Shown piece after piece: positions 15,373-23,700 of a stretch of 39,559 nt of DNA; position 1 is the first letter of the stretch; every line of letters begins with the position of its first letter. The DNA is from Lysobacterales bacterium (lineage in GTDB: Bacteria; Pseudomonadota; Gammaproteobacteria; Xanthomonadales; SZUA-36), in assembly GCA_028289465.1 (NCBI GenBank), contig JANQPM010000052.1:1-39559 (forward strand), in the 5' to 3' direction. The notes beneath the pieces were generated by a model. It searched no databases. It saw only the letters and a program-made list of their open reading frames with translations, and had not been told where the DNA came from. Position numbers and translations under genes: made by a program.

Positions 15373-15864
15373 ATGAAACCCATCGCGTGCATACTGTCGG
15401 CCGGCGCTATCGTGCTGGCCGGGCTGTTCACCACCGCCTGCGCCGATGAATCTTCGGCTGCCTATCCGTCCGGCTATCGGGACTGGACGCATGTCAAAAG
15501 CATGCTGATTGGGCCCGGACACGGGCTGTACGAGACCTTTGGCGGACTGCATCACATCTACGCCAACGACAAAGCCGTGAAAGGCTATCGTCGCGGCAGC
15601 TTTCCGGACGGGTCGGTGATTGTTTTCGATTTGCTGGAAGTGTCTGAGGCCGCCAATGCAATCACCGAGGGATCGAGAAAAGTTCTCGGGGTGATGGAAA
15701 AAGACAGCCGCCGATTCAAGGATACCGGTGGTTGGGGTTTTGAAGGCTTTGCCGCCGGGGATGCCGCTCGGCCGGTAGTGAAGGCGAACGCCAATACCGC
15801 CTGTTTCCAGTGCCATATCGCGCGGAAAGACAAAGACTACGTGTTCAGCGAATGGCGCGAATAG
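15373..15864 (+). CDS. cytochrome P460 family protein
   Basis: A 163-residue exported protein with one c-type haem site, CFQCH (144-148), near the C terminus. The N terminus (ILSAGAIVLAGLFTTACA) is a signal peptide, probably cut after ACA at residue 24. The body (AYPSGYRDWTHVKSMLIGPG, GLHHIYANDKAV, FPDGSVIVFDLLEV) is the P460 beta-sheet domain. True cytochromes P460 oxidise hydroxylamine or nitric oxide with a Lys-cross-linked haem; related proteins may be simple NO-binding cytochromes. Which Lys, if any, cross-links here cannot be told. The ATG at 15373 has a perfect AGGAGG upstream. It is divergent from the HxlR gene. Confidence 0.85.
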   Translation: MKPIACILSAGAIVLAGLFTTACADESSAAYPSGYRDWTHVKSMLIGPGHGLYETFGGLHHIYANDKAVKGYRRGSFPDGSVIVFDLLEVSEAANAITEGSRKVLGVMEKDSRRFKDTGGWGFEGFAAGDAARPVVKANANTACFQCHIARKDKDYVFSEWRE

Positions 15865-15897
15865 GGTTCAACCCGCGCCCTGGCTCCCGATCTAAGG

Positions 15898-17067
15898 CTA
15901 CTCCATAAACCCTGCGGCGACATCCTGGGCGGTTTTTTGGATATCCGCCGGACGGTAGGCGAGATTGGAGAGTATCGACACCACGAGCTGTTGTTCCGGA
16001 TAAACCAACACGTAAGCCCGGCAGCCTTGCTGCGAACCCCGGTGGTGATAGAAGGTTCGCCCGGCATCGTCTTTGCCGATTCGCCAGCCCAGCCCGGTAC
16101 CGGTTTCCTGCCCGGCGGCGTTCTTTTGCGAGGTGAAGACCTGCGCAAACATCGTCTCGGACAAGAAACCCGGTGCGACATGCAGCGCACCGATTCTCGC
16201 GATATCGTCGGCTGTTCCGATCAGGCCGCCACCGGCCCGCTTGTAAGCGCTGTTAAGGGGCGACGAATTGACTACCGGACCGTATTCCGGTGGCAGGTAA
16301 CCCTGATAGACATCAATGGGATCGTAATAGTCGACCCGGTTCGGAATAATCGCGAACCAGTCATCCAGCAACACGTTGCCGGCGCCGGCCGGCTGTAGCA
16401 GGTATTCGTTCAGCAGATCGTAGTATTCACGCCCGGTAGCCGCCTCGAGGACCAGTTGGATTAACGTGTAGCCAAATGTGGAATAACTGAACGCCGTTCC
16501 GGGCGGTGCGACCAGCGGATCGTCGGCGAATAATGCCAGGATCGACGCGTCATCCGGATACCGGCGGGTATTGATTACACCGCCGGGCAGCGAGGGGTCG
16601 AAGTCCTTGGCGGTGTAATGGCGAATGCCGCCGAGGTGACCGAGCAGCTGGCGAAGGGAAATCGGTTTACCTTTGTCCGGAAAGACCGGAAGGGTTTCGC
16701 GAATATCCGCATCCAGGTCGACCACTCCCCGGTCGGCCAGACGCGCAACCAGGCTGGCGGTCAGTGCTTTCGCGACACTGCCCAGCCGGAATAGAGACTC
16801 GCTGGATGCCGGGACCCGGTGCTCAAGGTCGGCCAGACCGAAGGCTTCGGACCAGACGATATTATCGCGGTGCCAGACCGACGCGGCGATTGCCGGAGCT
16901 GTGCTTTCCTGCCGAGAGGCTGTGATGATATTGCGCGCGCTTTCAATGGCCTGCGTTGCCGCCGGTTTTCGATCGTTGGTTTCGAGTCCTGTGAGGCTCG
17001 CACAGGAAACGCAGAGCAGCAGCGCTGCAAATGCGGTAGCCAGACGAGTGCTTCTAATGCCTGTCAT
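15898..17067 (-). CDS. serine hydrolase, class C beta-lactamase family
   Basis: A 389-residue exported penicillin-binding-protein-like hydrolase. The signal region is ATAFAALLLCVSC and may be lipidated, though the lipobox is not canonical. The nucleophile motif is SVAK (97-100), the second element YST (195-197) replaces the usual YxN, and the third is FYHHRGSQQG, with HRG where beta-lactamases have KTG. This is the pattern of the broad S12 peptidase/esterase group, so a peptidase, esterase or cell-wall role is more likely than antibiotic resistance. ATG 17067 has AGGGGA upstream. A second member of the family lies at 17943-19064. Confidence 0.88.
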   Translation of the reverse strand: MTGIRSTRLATAFAALLLCVSCASLTGLETNDRKPAATQAIESARNIITASRQESTAPAIAASVWHRDNIVWSEAFGLADLEHRVPASSESLFRLGSVAKALTASLVARLADRGVVDLDADIRETLPVFPDKGKPISLRQLLGHLGGIRHYTAKDFDPSLPGGVINTRRYPDDASILALFADDPLVAPPGTAFSYSTFGYTLIQLVLEAATGREYYDLLNEYLLQPAGAGNVLLDDWFAIIPNRVDYYDPIDVYQGYLPPEYGPVVNSSPLNSAYKRAGGGLIGTADDIARIGALHVAPGFLSETMFAQVFTSQKNAAGQETGTGLGWRIGKDDAGRTFYHHRGSQQGCRAYVLVYPEQQLVVSILSNLAYRPADIQKTAQDVAAGFME

Positions 17068-17217
17068 GTTTGGTCCCCTGTCGTGTTTGGTTCTTGATCA
17101 GTCGATATGAAGGCCGTCAATCTAATTCGGCCTAAGGCTGTATTTCGCCGATCAGAGATTCTGGCACCTTTTTGCGAGCAATGTAAGCTCGTTTGAAAAG
17201 AAGGCCCGCGCCTGCTT

Positions 17218-17883
17218 CTACGCGGTACTGCGCAGATCGGCAAATACAAACCCGTCGCGTCTGACCGTTTCACCGGCAACAACGTCCAATGGAGCCGAGA
17301 AACCCGGCGCATTGTTAACGAAGGTATGAAACTCGCCGTTCTCCCCGCAGGGGTCGGCGGATGCCGGCAGTTCCGCCAATAGCTGCCGGTCAAACCGCCG
17401 GCCGACGAAAGACGGGTCCAGTACCTTCGGGTCGACACAGGTCAGGTATGCAGAAACGCCCGCATCGATCATCTCGTAAGCCAGTTGCGTCGTATCGCGT
17501 TGCCATAGCGGGAAGATCGGCTCAATCAGTGACGTGGCGAGCAAGTTCTCGCGATAGCTTCGAACGTCCTGCAAAAACAGATCGCCAAATGCCATATGGG
17601 TCACCCCCTGCTTTTCCGCCAGACCGATAACTTGCCGGGCGGCGTTTTCATAGATGCGATTTGAGCACGGGTATGGAATCTCAACCAGCCGCAAGGCCAG
17701 TCCGAGCGCTTCCGCCTGGGCATGCAGCAGTTCGGTTCGCACGGCATGCATTGCGACCCGGTCTGCAGCCGCATTTACGGTAGTGACTAGCGCATCGACC
17801 TGGAACTTCCCACCGTGCTGCAGAGTATGCAAGGCCCAGGCGCTGTCCTTGCCGCTGCTCCACCATAGCCAGGTTTTCTTCAC
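17218..17883 (-). CDS. diphthine-ammonia-ligase-like ATP pyrophosphatase
   Basis: A 221-residue PP-loop ATPase of the adenine-nucleotide alpha-hydrolase superfamily. The loop SSGKDSAWALH lies at residues 9-19, followed by the family stretch VTHMAFGDLFLQDVRSYREN and CGENGEFHTFVNNAPGF. In eukaryotes and archaea this family includes Dph6, which amidates diphthine. Bacteria lack diphthamide, so here it probably modifies another substrate. I take the GTG at 17883, preceded by GGAGA, because translation starting there gives VKKTWLWWSSGKDS directly. Upstream reading would run into the neighbouring serine hydrolase. Confidence 0.87.
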   Translation of the reverse strand: MKKTWLWWSSGKDSAWALHTLQHGGKFQVDALVTTVNAAADRVAMHAVRTELLHAQAEALGLALRLVEIPYPCSNRIYENAARQVIGLAEKQGVTHMAFGDLFLQDVRSYRENLLATSLIEPIFPLWQRDTTQLAYEMIDAGVSAYLTCVDPKVLDPSFVGRRFDRQLLAELPASADPCGENGEFHTFVNNAPGFSAPLDVVAGETVRRDGFVFADLRSTA

Positions 17884-17942
17884 CCGTTGTCTCCGCTGTT
17901 GCCCGCAGTCGAACAGGCGATTGTACCGTGCGATCGCGGTCG

Positions 17943-19064
17943 CTACTTCGGCATCAGCGCTGCGATACGATCCACCAGCGCTTCCATATCCACCCGGCCG
18001 TCGCGGTTGGTCTGAACCGCGATGGTCGTACCGGTTGCCAAGTCGTGCTTGACACGAGTGCGGTAACCCGGCCACAGACCGCCGTGGCCGAACGATTTGC
18101 CGTCGTCGTATACAAACAGGCCGAAGCCATAGCGGAGATCCGGCGTATTCGGATTGCGCCACCCGGCATCCAGCATCTCGGCGAAGCTTTCGGGCTTGAC
18201 GACACGGCCCTCGGCCATCGCCGAGTAGAATTGCGCCAGCATGGTCGGATTGGTGGTGAGTCCGCCGCCTGTCCACTCGGAGGACGGATCGAACTTCATT
18301 CTGCCGTCCTTTTTCAGATTTCGAACGCCGCCGGTGTAGCCCGGCGTGATGTTGGCAAGAATCGACCGGTCGGTCGGGTATATTTGATCGAGGCGCTGCG
18401 GAACCAGAATGCGCTCTTTGAGCAGATCGTAGTAGCGGCGGCCCGATGCCGCCTCGATCACCCGCCCGAGCACCAGGTAGCCGACATCGGTGTAATGGTA
18501 GCCTTCGCCGGCGGCAAACAGCGGCTTTCGGTTAAGCGCAAAGCGGATGAGTTCCTCGGGTTCGAACCGGGCGCTGCCGTGGCGAATGGCGCGCCTGACC
18601 ATTGCAAACTGAAACCGGAATGTGCCCGGATAGTCCGGGATGCCGGCGCTGTGCGAGAGCAGGTGGCGCACACGTATCTCATCGGCGTTGGGTAGCCGGC
18701 GGTACCAGCGTGTGTCGCCCAGCCATTTCGACGCGAGGTCGTCGACCGACAGCGTACCGTCTTCTGCCAGCAACATGGTCAACGCAGCAACAAAAGTCTT
18801 GCCGGTACTGCCGCCGGGCATGCCGACGGTATCGTCGAGCGGAATACTGGCTTCGACGTCCGCAAGCCCGACCGCCGCCCGCACGACACGGCCGTCAGAC
18901 AGCCGCACTGCCGCCCGCAAACCGGGCATTCTCATTTCACTGCGGGCTTCTTCGAGCAACGCCGCGAGCGATGCTCGGTCACCGGCAAACGCATTGCAAC
19001 ACCAAGCCGCAGCGGCAGTCAGCAGCCACCCCAGAATAGCGATGCGCCGGGCTTGCAGTATCAT
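17943..19064 (-). CDS. serine hydrolase, class C beta-lactamase family
   Basis: A 373-residue exported hydrolase of the same superfamily as 15898-17067 but only distantly alike. It has a signal peptide (ILGWLLTAAAAWCCNAFAG), the nucleophile motif STGK (86-89 in GMPGGSTGKTFV), YTD in EGYHYTDVGYLVLG, and FGHGGLWPGYR at the third motif. HLLSHSAGIPDYPGT is also typical. Substrate unknown; S12 esterase or D-Ala-D-Ala peptidase-like. ATG 19064 is preceded by CAGGAG some distance upstream. The ATP-pyrophosphatase gene follows 60 bp downstream. Confidence 0.88.
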   Translation of the reverse strand: MILQARRIAILGWLLTAAAAWCCNAFAGDRASLAALLEEARSEMRMPGLRAAVRLSDGRVVRAAVGLADVEASIPLDDTVGMPGGSTGKTFVAALTMLLAEDGTLSVDDLASKWLGDTRWYRRLPNADEIRVRHLLSHSAGIPDYPGTFRFQFAMVRRAIRHGSARFEPEELIRFALNRKPLFAAGEGYHYTDVGYLVLGRVIEAASGRRYYDLLKERILVPQRLDQIYPTDRSILANITPGYTGGVRNLKKDGRMKFDPSSEWTGGGLTTNPTMLAQFYSAMAEGRVVKPESFAEMLDAGWRNPNTPDLRYGFGLFVYDDGKSFGHGGLWPGYRTRVKHDLATGTTIAVQTNRDGRVDMEALVDRIAALMPK

Positions 19065-19141
19065 CTTAATACGCCTGCTCCTGAGGAGCCTATCATACGC
19101 TTTTCGCGACGGCGCGGTATCTTGCCGAACGCGAGCTATCC

Positions 19142-20236
19142 TCAGCGGATTTTAATAGGTGCAGCGGTTGCAGGCTGATTTTTGGTCGTTGTAGCAGTGT
19201 TCAGCCAGGACGATATGATTTCAAGAACCTCTGGTTCTATAGTCGTCCTGATGAGAGGATATTCGTCAATTTTCCCGTTGACTGAATACTGGAACAAGTG
19301 GTTATGGTTTTCCAGTGTTTTGACCTGAGACAATGGGTGGGATAGCGCCGACCGCATAATTGAAGCATTTTCTTTTGCGGATACCTGCAGGTCTTTGCTG
19401 CCATATAACGCCAGAACCGGTCGGCCATACCGAACCAACGCAGGCAATGGGTTGTAGTCTGCGTAATACATACCCCATCTGCTTGCCCATGTCTCGAGAA
19501 CGGCCTTCCGCTGTGACTTGGTCACTCGTTCGGCGGTTAGCAGCGTATTAAGCCGGGCTTCTGCTTCATCTTTGGTTGCCGAGGTCTTCAGAATGTGGAT
19601 CAGATCACGGTACTGCGACTTCAGCGTTTCGATTTCGGCATTACCCTTGTTCTGTGATCTGAGGATGTCGATCCCCTGGGCGACCATTACATCCGGCAAC
19701 AGCCGTCTGGCCGGACCAGCCAGAAACACCATGAATGCAGCCGGCGTTTTTTGTGCTGCCATTGGGGCAATGTAACCACCCTCTGAGTGCCCCAAATAGC
19801 CAATGCAGTCGGCGTCGATATGGGCCTGCTCGGCAAGCCAGTTAAATGCCGAAACGGCATCCTCGGAAAAATCCGGCAAATCGGCGCCGCTATAGTCTCC
19901 CGTACTTTCAGAGACGCCTCGATCATCATATCGAAGCACAGCAAACCCGTTTCTGGTCAAGTGGTCGGACAACACCAAAAACGGTTTGTGTCCGGCCATT
20001 TCCTCATCGCGGTTCTGCGGCCCGGAGCCGCTGATCAGGATAATTGCGGGAAACGGGCCATCACCGTAAGGCAGAGTCAGTTCGCCTGCGAGACGAACAT
20101 CATCGGCACCGCCCGGAAACACCACCGGTATCGTCCGGTAGGGCCGCTCCTTCGGGTTCTGCGGGCGCAGGTATCCGCAGCCCGCAATTACTAGGACAAA
20201 TAGGAAGAGCGCTAACAGCGAAAGATAGAACTTCAT
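19142..20236 (-). CDS. alpha/beta hydrolase, S33-like, lipoprotein
   Basis: A 364-residue exported alpha/beta hydrolase. The N terminus (FYLSLLALFLFVLVIAGC) ends in a clear lipobox VIAGC. The fold shows the oxyanion loop ILISGSGPQNRDEE, the strand VLRYDDRGVSEST, and the nucleophile elbow GYLGHSEGGYIAP with Ser in GHSEGG. The Asp is probably in LALYGSKDLQVSA, and the His in LENHNHLFQYS. The same layout is found in serine aminopeptidase-like or dienelactone-hydrolase-like esterases. ATG 20236 is chosen because it starts the signal peptide; an in-frame ATG ten codons earlier is less likely. The upstream gap is filled by repeats. Confidence 0.88.
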   Translation of the reverse strand: MKFYLSLLALFLFVLVIAGCGYLRPQNPKERPYRTIPVVFPGGADDVRLAGELTLPYGDGPFPAIILISGSGPQNRDEEMAGHKPFLVLSDHLTRNGFAVLRYDDRGVSESTGDYSGADLPDFSEDAVSAFNWLAEQAHIDADCIGYLGHSEGGYIAPMAAQKTPAAFMVFLAGPARRLLPDVMVAQGIDILRSQNKGNAEIETLKSQYRDLIHILKTSATKDEAEARLNTLLTAERVTKSQRKAVLETWASRWGMYYADYNPLPALVRYGRPVLALYGSKDLQVSAKENASIMRSALSHPLSQVKTLENHNHLFQYSVNGKIDEYPLIRTTIEPEVLEIISSWLNTATTTKNQPATAAPIKIR

Positions 20237-20309
20237 GATTGATATCGACCGGGCATCAAGATCCACGGGTTGTTATTGATATATCTATAACGCAGGCTTG
20301 AACGGGGGG

Positions 20310-20580
20310 TTACAAAGGAGCCGCAGGCGACCCGCCGGAGTGGACGCCGCGAAGCACGGCTTCTTGCGCGGTGCGCAAACCGCCATGCCTCCCTTGGCTT
20401 GCCCTTCCGGTTGGGTGAGCGAGCAGCGCGAGCGGCACCAGAGGGGTCGCGCGTTAGTTGCACGCCGTCTTGCGGTTGCGGTTTTCGCCCACCGGACGAA
20501 AGAAGCGGGCGCAAGACTCCTTAGGTGTCTTACGCCCGCTCCGGCGAGTCGCCTTTGGCTCCTTCGTACGCGTCGCGGTT
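20310..20580. repeat. cluster of dispersed repeat modules
   Basis: The gap 20237-20652 has no convincing gene. Positions 20327-20390 match 25210-25276 in reverse orientation (GAGCCGCAGGCGACCCGCCG core). Positions 20408-20522 match the reverse complement of the right window edge (39373-39559), including GTTGGGTGAGCGAGCAGCGC and the stretch ending GCAAGACTCCTTA. Within it, at 20483-20501, is a hairpin of the stem-variable type (on the minus strand TTTCGTCC-GGT-GGGCGAAA, one G-T wobble). A further piece (CGCCCGCTCCGGCGAGTCGC) lies at about 20535-20555. Confidence 0.78.
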
Positions 20581-20610
20581 TTGACGGCGATGTTGCTTCA
20601 AACGCACAAA

Positions 20611-20632
20611 AAACCCCGCCGAAGCGGGGTTT
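20611..20632 (-). terminator. rho-independent terminator of the nuclease gene
   Basis: A 9-bp perfect stem AAACCCCGC/GCGGGGTTT with loop CGAA lies 21 bases after the nuclease stop. On the minus strand the stem is followed by more T residues (GGGGTTTTTTGTG). It is the best terminator in the window and may also work in the plus direction. Confidence 0.85.
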
Positions 20633-20652
20633 CTTGTGGGCGCTGAACAGGG

Positions 20653-20730
20653 TCAGTCGTCGCTGTCACCACCACCGCCGCCGTTGTCATCGTCGTCACC
20701 GTCATCGTCGTCATCATCGTCGCCGCCGCC
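20653..20730 (-). repeat. Asp/Gly codon low-complexity tract at the nuclease 3' end
   Basis: The last about 25 codons are GAT/GAC and GGC/GGT almost only, giving VGGGDDDDDDDGDDDDNGGG and a GGDSDD end. Such triplet runs are prone to slippage, so length variation between strains is expected. The protein tail is strongly acidic and could bind calcium or serve as a spacer. Confidence 0.8.
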
Positions 20731-23700
20731 GACAACATCCTCGATAAAGTCTTCGATGGCACCGCGGCTGCAGCCGAACCTGCGCTGGCCATTGCCGAGT
20801 TCTTCGATGTCGATAATCTGCTCGCAGGAGCAGCCGGCAGTATCGGTCAGCGTGAACGTGGCCTTGCCCCGGTTGGTGTCAAAAACCGCATCGCCATCGA
20901 CCAGGGCGTAGCGGTTTCGGCCCAGTCTTACGGTCGGAACATTTTCCGGCACCGCGGTGTTCGGGCACAGGTCAACGTTGTCGGTAATGGAGTCCCCGTC
21001 ACTGTCCTTGACCAGGAACAATACGAATCCGTCGTGGTCCGATGCGGCCAGCGGGGTGCTCGGGTCGTCGAACAGGATCTCGGCCGCATCGACATTGCCG
21101 CGCCCGAACTGGAAGTCGGCGACCAGGGAGTCCAGTGCGCTGCTGGTCAATGCATGGTCCAGTGCCTGCGCGTTGCCGCGGAATATAAACGAATACTGCT
21201 GTTCCGCCGGCAGCAAATCGACCTGGTTGATCAGGTTCGGATTCACCACGTCCGGCCCGGACAGCAGATTGTCCATCGCATTGACCTCGCCTTTGATCTG
21301 ACCGACCACGTCCACATAGCCGTCGGTGAACTGATACGCGTTGAAGTCACCGACCACGACCAGATTCACGCCGGGATCAGCAACCTGAATGTCCTGCACT
21401 TTCTGTGCAATGGACTGGGCCTGCTCCAGGCGCTTCTGACGCACCCGCGGGCCGCTGGATGGATCGTCGATGCCGTTCAGCGAGCGGTTGTGAACCACCA
21501 TTACCTGAATCGGGAAGTTGGAGCCGTTCGCGGTACAGCGGCCTTCCAGCAGCAGCGGCGGCCGGTCGTGCAGCAGGCTGCCGTCAACGCTCAGGATTTC
21601 GGCCGCACCGAGCTGGCTGACTGCATCGACAGCAATGGTATCGCGGGTCAGGAAACCGACGTCGATACCGCCGACGTCGTTGCCTTCGACCAGGTGCGGT
21701 GTGTAGACCACGGCCGGGTCATCCAGCGCGATCTGGTTGGCCAGATCCTGCAGCGTGTTCAGGTTCTCCACTTCCTGCACGGCCAGGATGTCCGGCGCGT
21801 CCAGCACGTCGCGAATGTATAGCGAGAACTTGCCGAGCCGGGCCGCGTATTCCACCGGATCGGTAACCGGACCGGTGCCGTCGTCGATATCGTCGAACAG
21901 GCGCAGCATGTTCAGGCTGCCGACGGTCATCTCGACCACACCTCGATCACGCACCGCAACCGGGATCGGCGCCGGGCTGAAGTCAAAGCTGGTCGGCCAC
22001 AGCTCATAGCCGCCGAACTCGAAGCCGAGCACGCCGCTGGCGCTGAAACTGGAACCGGCGGGCACTTCGGCGTTGGGCAGGCCCAGCTTGTCGGGATCCA
22101 GTTCAAACACTTCCGGATTGCCATCCCATTCGAGAAGCCCGGCGATGCCCGGGAATTCAATACCCGGTTCGCGGAACGAGCGGCTGTTGCCGGCCACGAT
22201 ATGGATTTCGGCGACCGGATCCGAACCGAAACTCTGGTTCGGCGCGCTGACGGTACCGACCGGAATATCGATCAGCATGCCTTCGTAGCATTCGAATTCG
22301 ATGCTGCAACTCGGTGCCAGCGGGTCTGGCGACGGCGTAGCGCCATCGAAGACCACGGCCGGCGGCAGTGCATTGCCGGAAGAATCCACGCTGACGCTGA
22401 CCGCGCCGCCGATTTCGGTGAAATCGAAGAATTCAACGATGGTGCCGGCGACATCCACCTGGTCGCCGACAGCCACCGTGGGCGGTGCGTCGGTAAACAC
22501 GAAGATGCCGTCCGAAGTATTTACATCGCCGTCGCTGCGCGCGGCCGGCGTCTGGATGAAGAAACCGTCCGGCGCCAGCGCGGTAACGATATTGTCGTTG
22601 CTGCCCAGCGACTGGCCGACAAAGGCCGAGGCCGATCCGCTGCCCTGGATTTCAAAGATCTCCAGCACCGGACCGTTGGCCGTGCAGCCTGAGCTCAGCG
22701 AGGTATTGCCGGTGCCCGGGGTGATACAGGCATTGACCAGATCAACGTTATTGCGGTTGGTGTCGATGCCGTCCGGGAAGCGGCCGATGCTGCGGAAGTC
22801 CTGGCCGCTGGAGCCGGAATCCTGCAGGCCCGCACCGGAACCCTCGGTGAACGGTACCGCGATGTCGCCTTCATAGGTCACGCTGTCGACGATCACGCCG
22901 GACTGGCTGATTGCGACCGCATCGGGCGCACCGTTCTGAATCGAGTTCAGCGCTTCCAGGTCGCAGTTCGCGACCGTTGCCGCGCTGGCGCAGACCACAA
23001 AATACTCGCCCGGCTGCAGCGTTGCCGCCGGCAGCGGAATCGTGTCGTAAGGCGTGCCGCCGTTACCGTTGACCAGAACCAGTTCGAAGTTGGCCAGATC
23101 GGCCGCTTCGGTACCGCGGTTTTTGATTTCAACAAACTCTGCGGTATCGGCGGAAGGCTGGTCGTAGTCGATTTCGTTGACGACGAGCTGCACGCCGCAG
23201 TCATTGACCGCGCCAGGCGTTCCGTCGTCGCCGGCGCCGAACGGCGATGCGGATTCGCACCAGTTGGCGCCGATATTGTTATCCAGAGCCGGACTGATCA
23301 GCGCCATGGCAGCACCGCTCGGATCCGGGAAGGTGGCCCCGTTGTCCCACTCCACGCGGTCGACTTCATTCAACGAACCATCCAGCAGCACCAGTTCGTC
23401 GCTGGAGTTGCTCAGGAACATGCCGCTGTACTGAAAATCGACGATCACGCCACCGTTGGTCGCGGAATCACCGTTGTTGCTCAGTACCGCAAAACCGCCG
23501 GCCGGTACCAGCAGCGGTCCGCCGTTACTGATTACAAAGCTGTCTGAGTCGTTGTCCTTGACCGTCCAGCCATTGATGTCGACATCGGCGCCGGTCGCGT
23601 TAAACAGCTCGAACCATTCGCCCGAACCGTCGGAAACGGCCGACGGGTTCTGCATGATTTCGTTGATCACGATCGCCGGCACGTCGACCGGGTCCATCGG

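Noticed and set aside
17884..18276. Upstream extension of the ATP-pyrophosphatase frame to about 352 codons
   Set aside because: The added part lies opposite or inside the serine hydrolase gene and is not protein-like; the PP-loop family starts at the GTG 17883.
15898..19064. Antibiotic-resistance beta-lactamases
   Set aside because: Both proteins are in the broad S12 family but lack the KTG and clear YxN motifs of true class C enzymes; esterase or peptidase roles are more likely.
9000..20236. An integron cassette array (many small one-enzyme genes in one direction)
   Set aside because: I saw no attC-like sites with the usual GTTRRRY/RYYYAAC ends between the genes, and there is no integrase.
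20600..20640. Terminator hairpin as another member of the repeat family
   Set aside because: It lacks the GCTTC and ACCGCC flanks and sits just after the nuclease stop with a T run, so it is an ordinary terminator.
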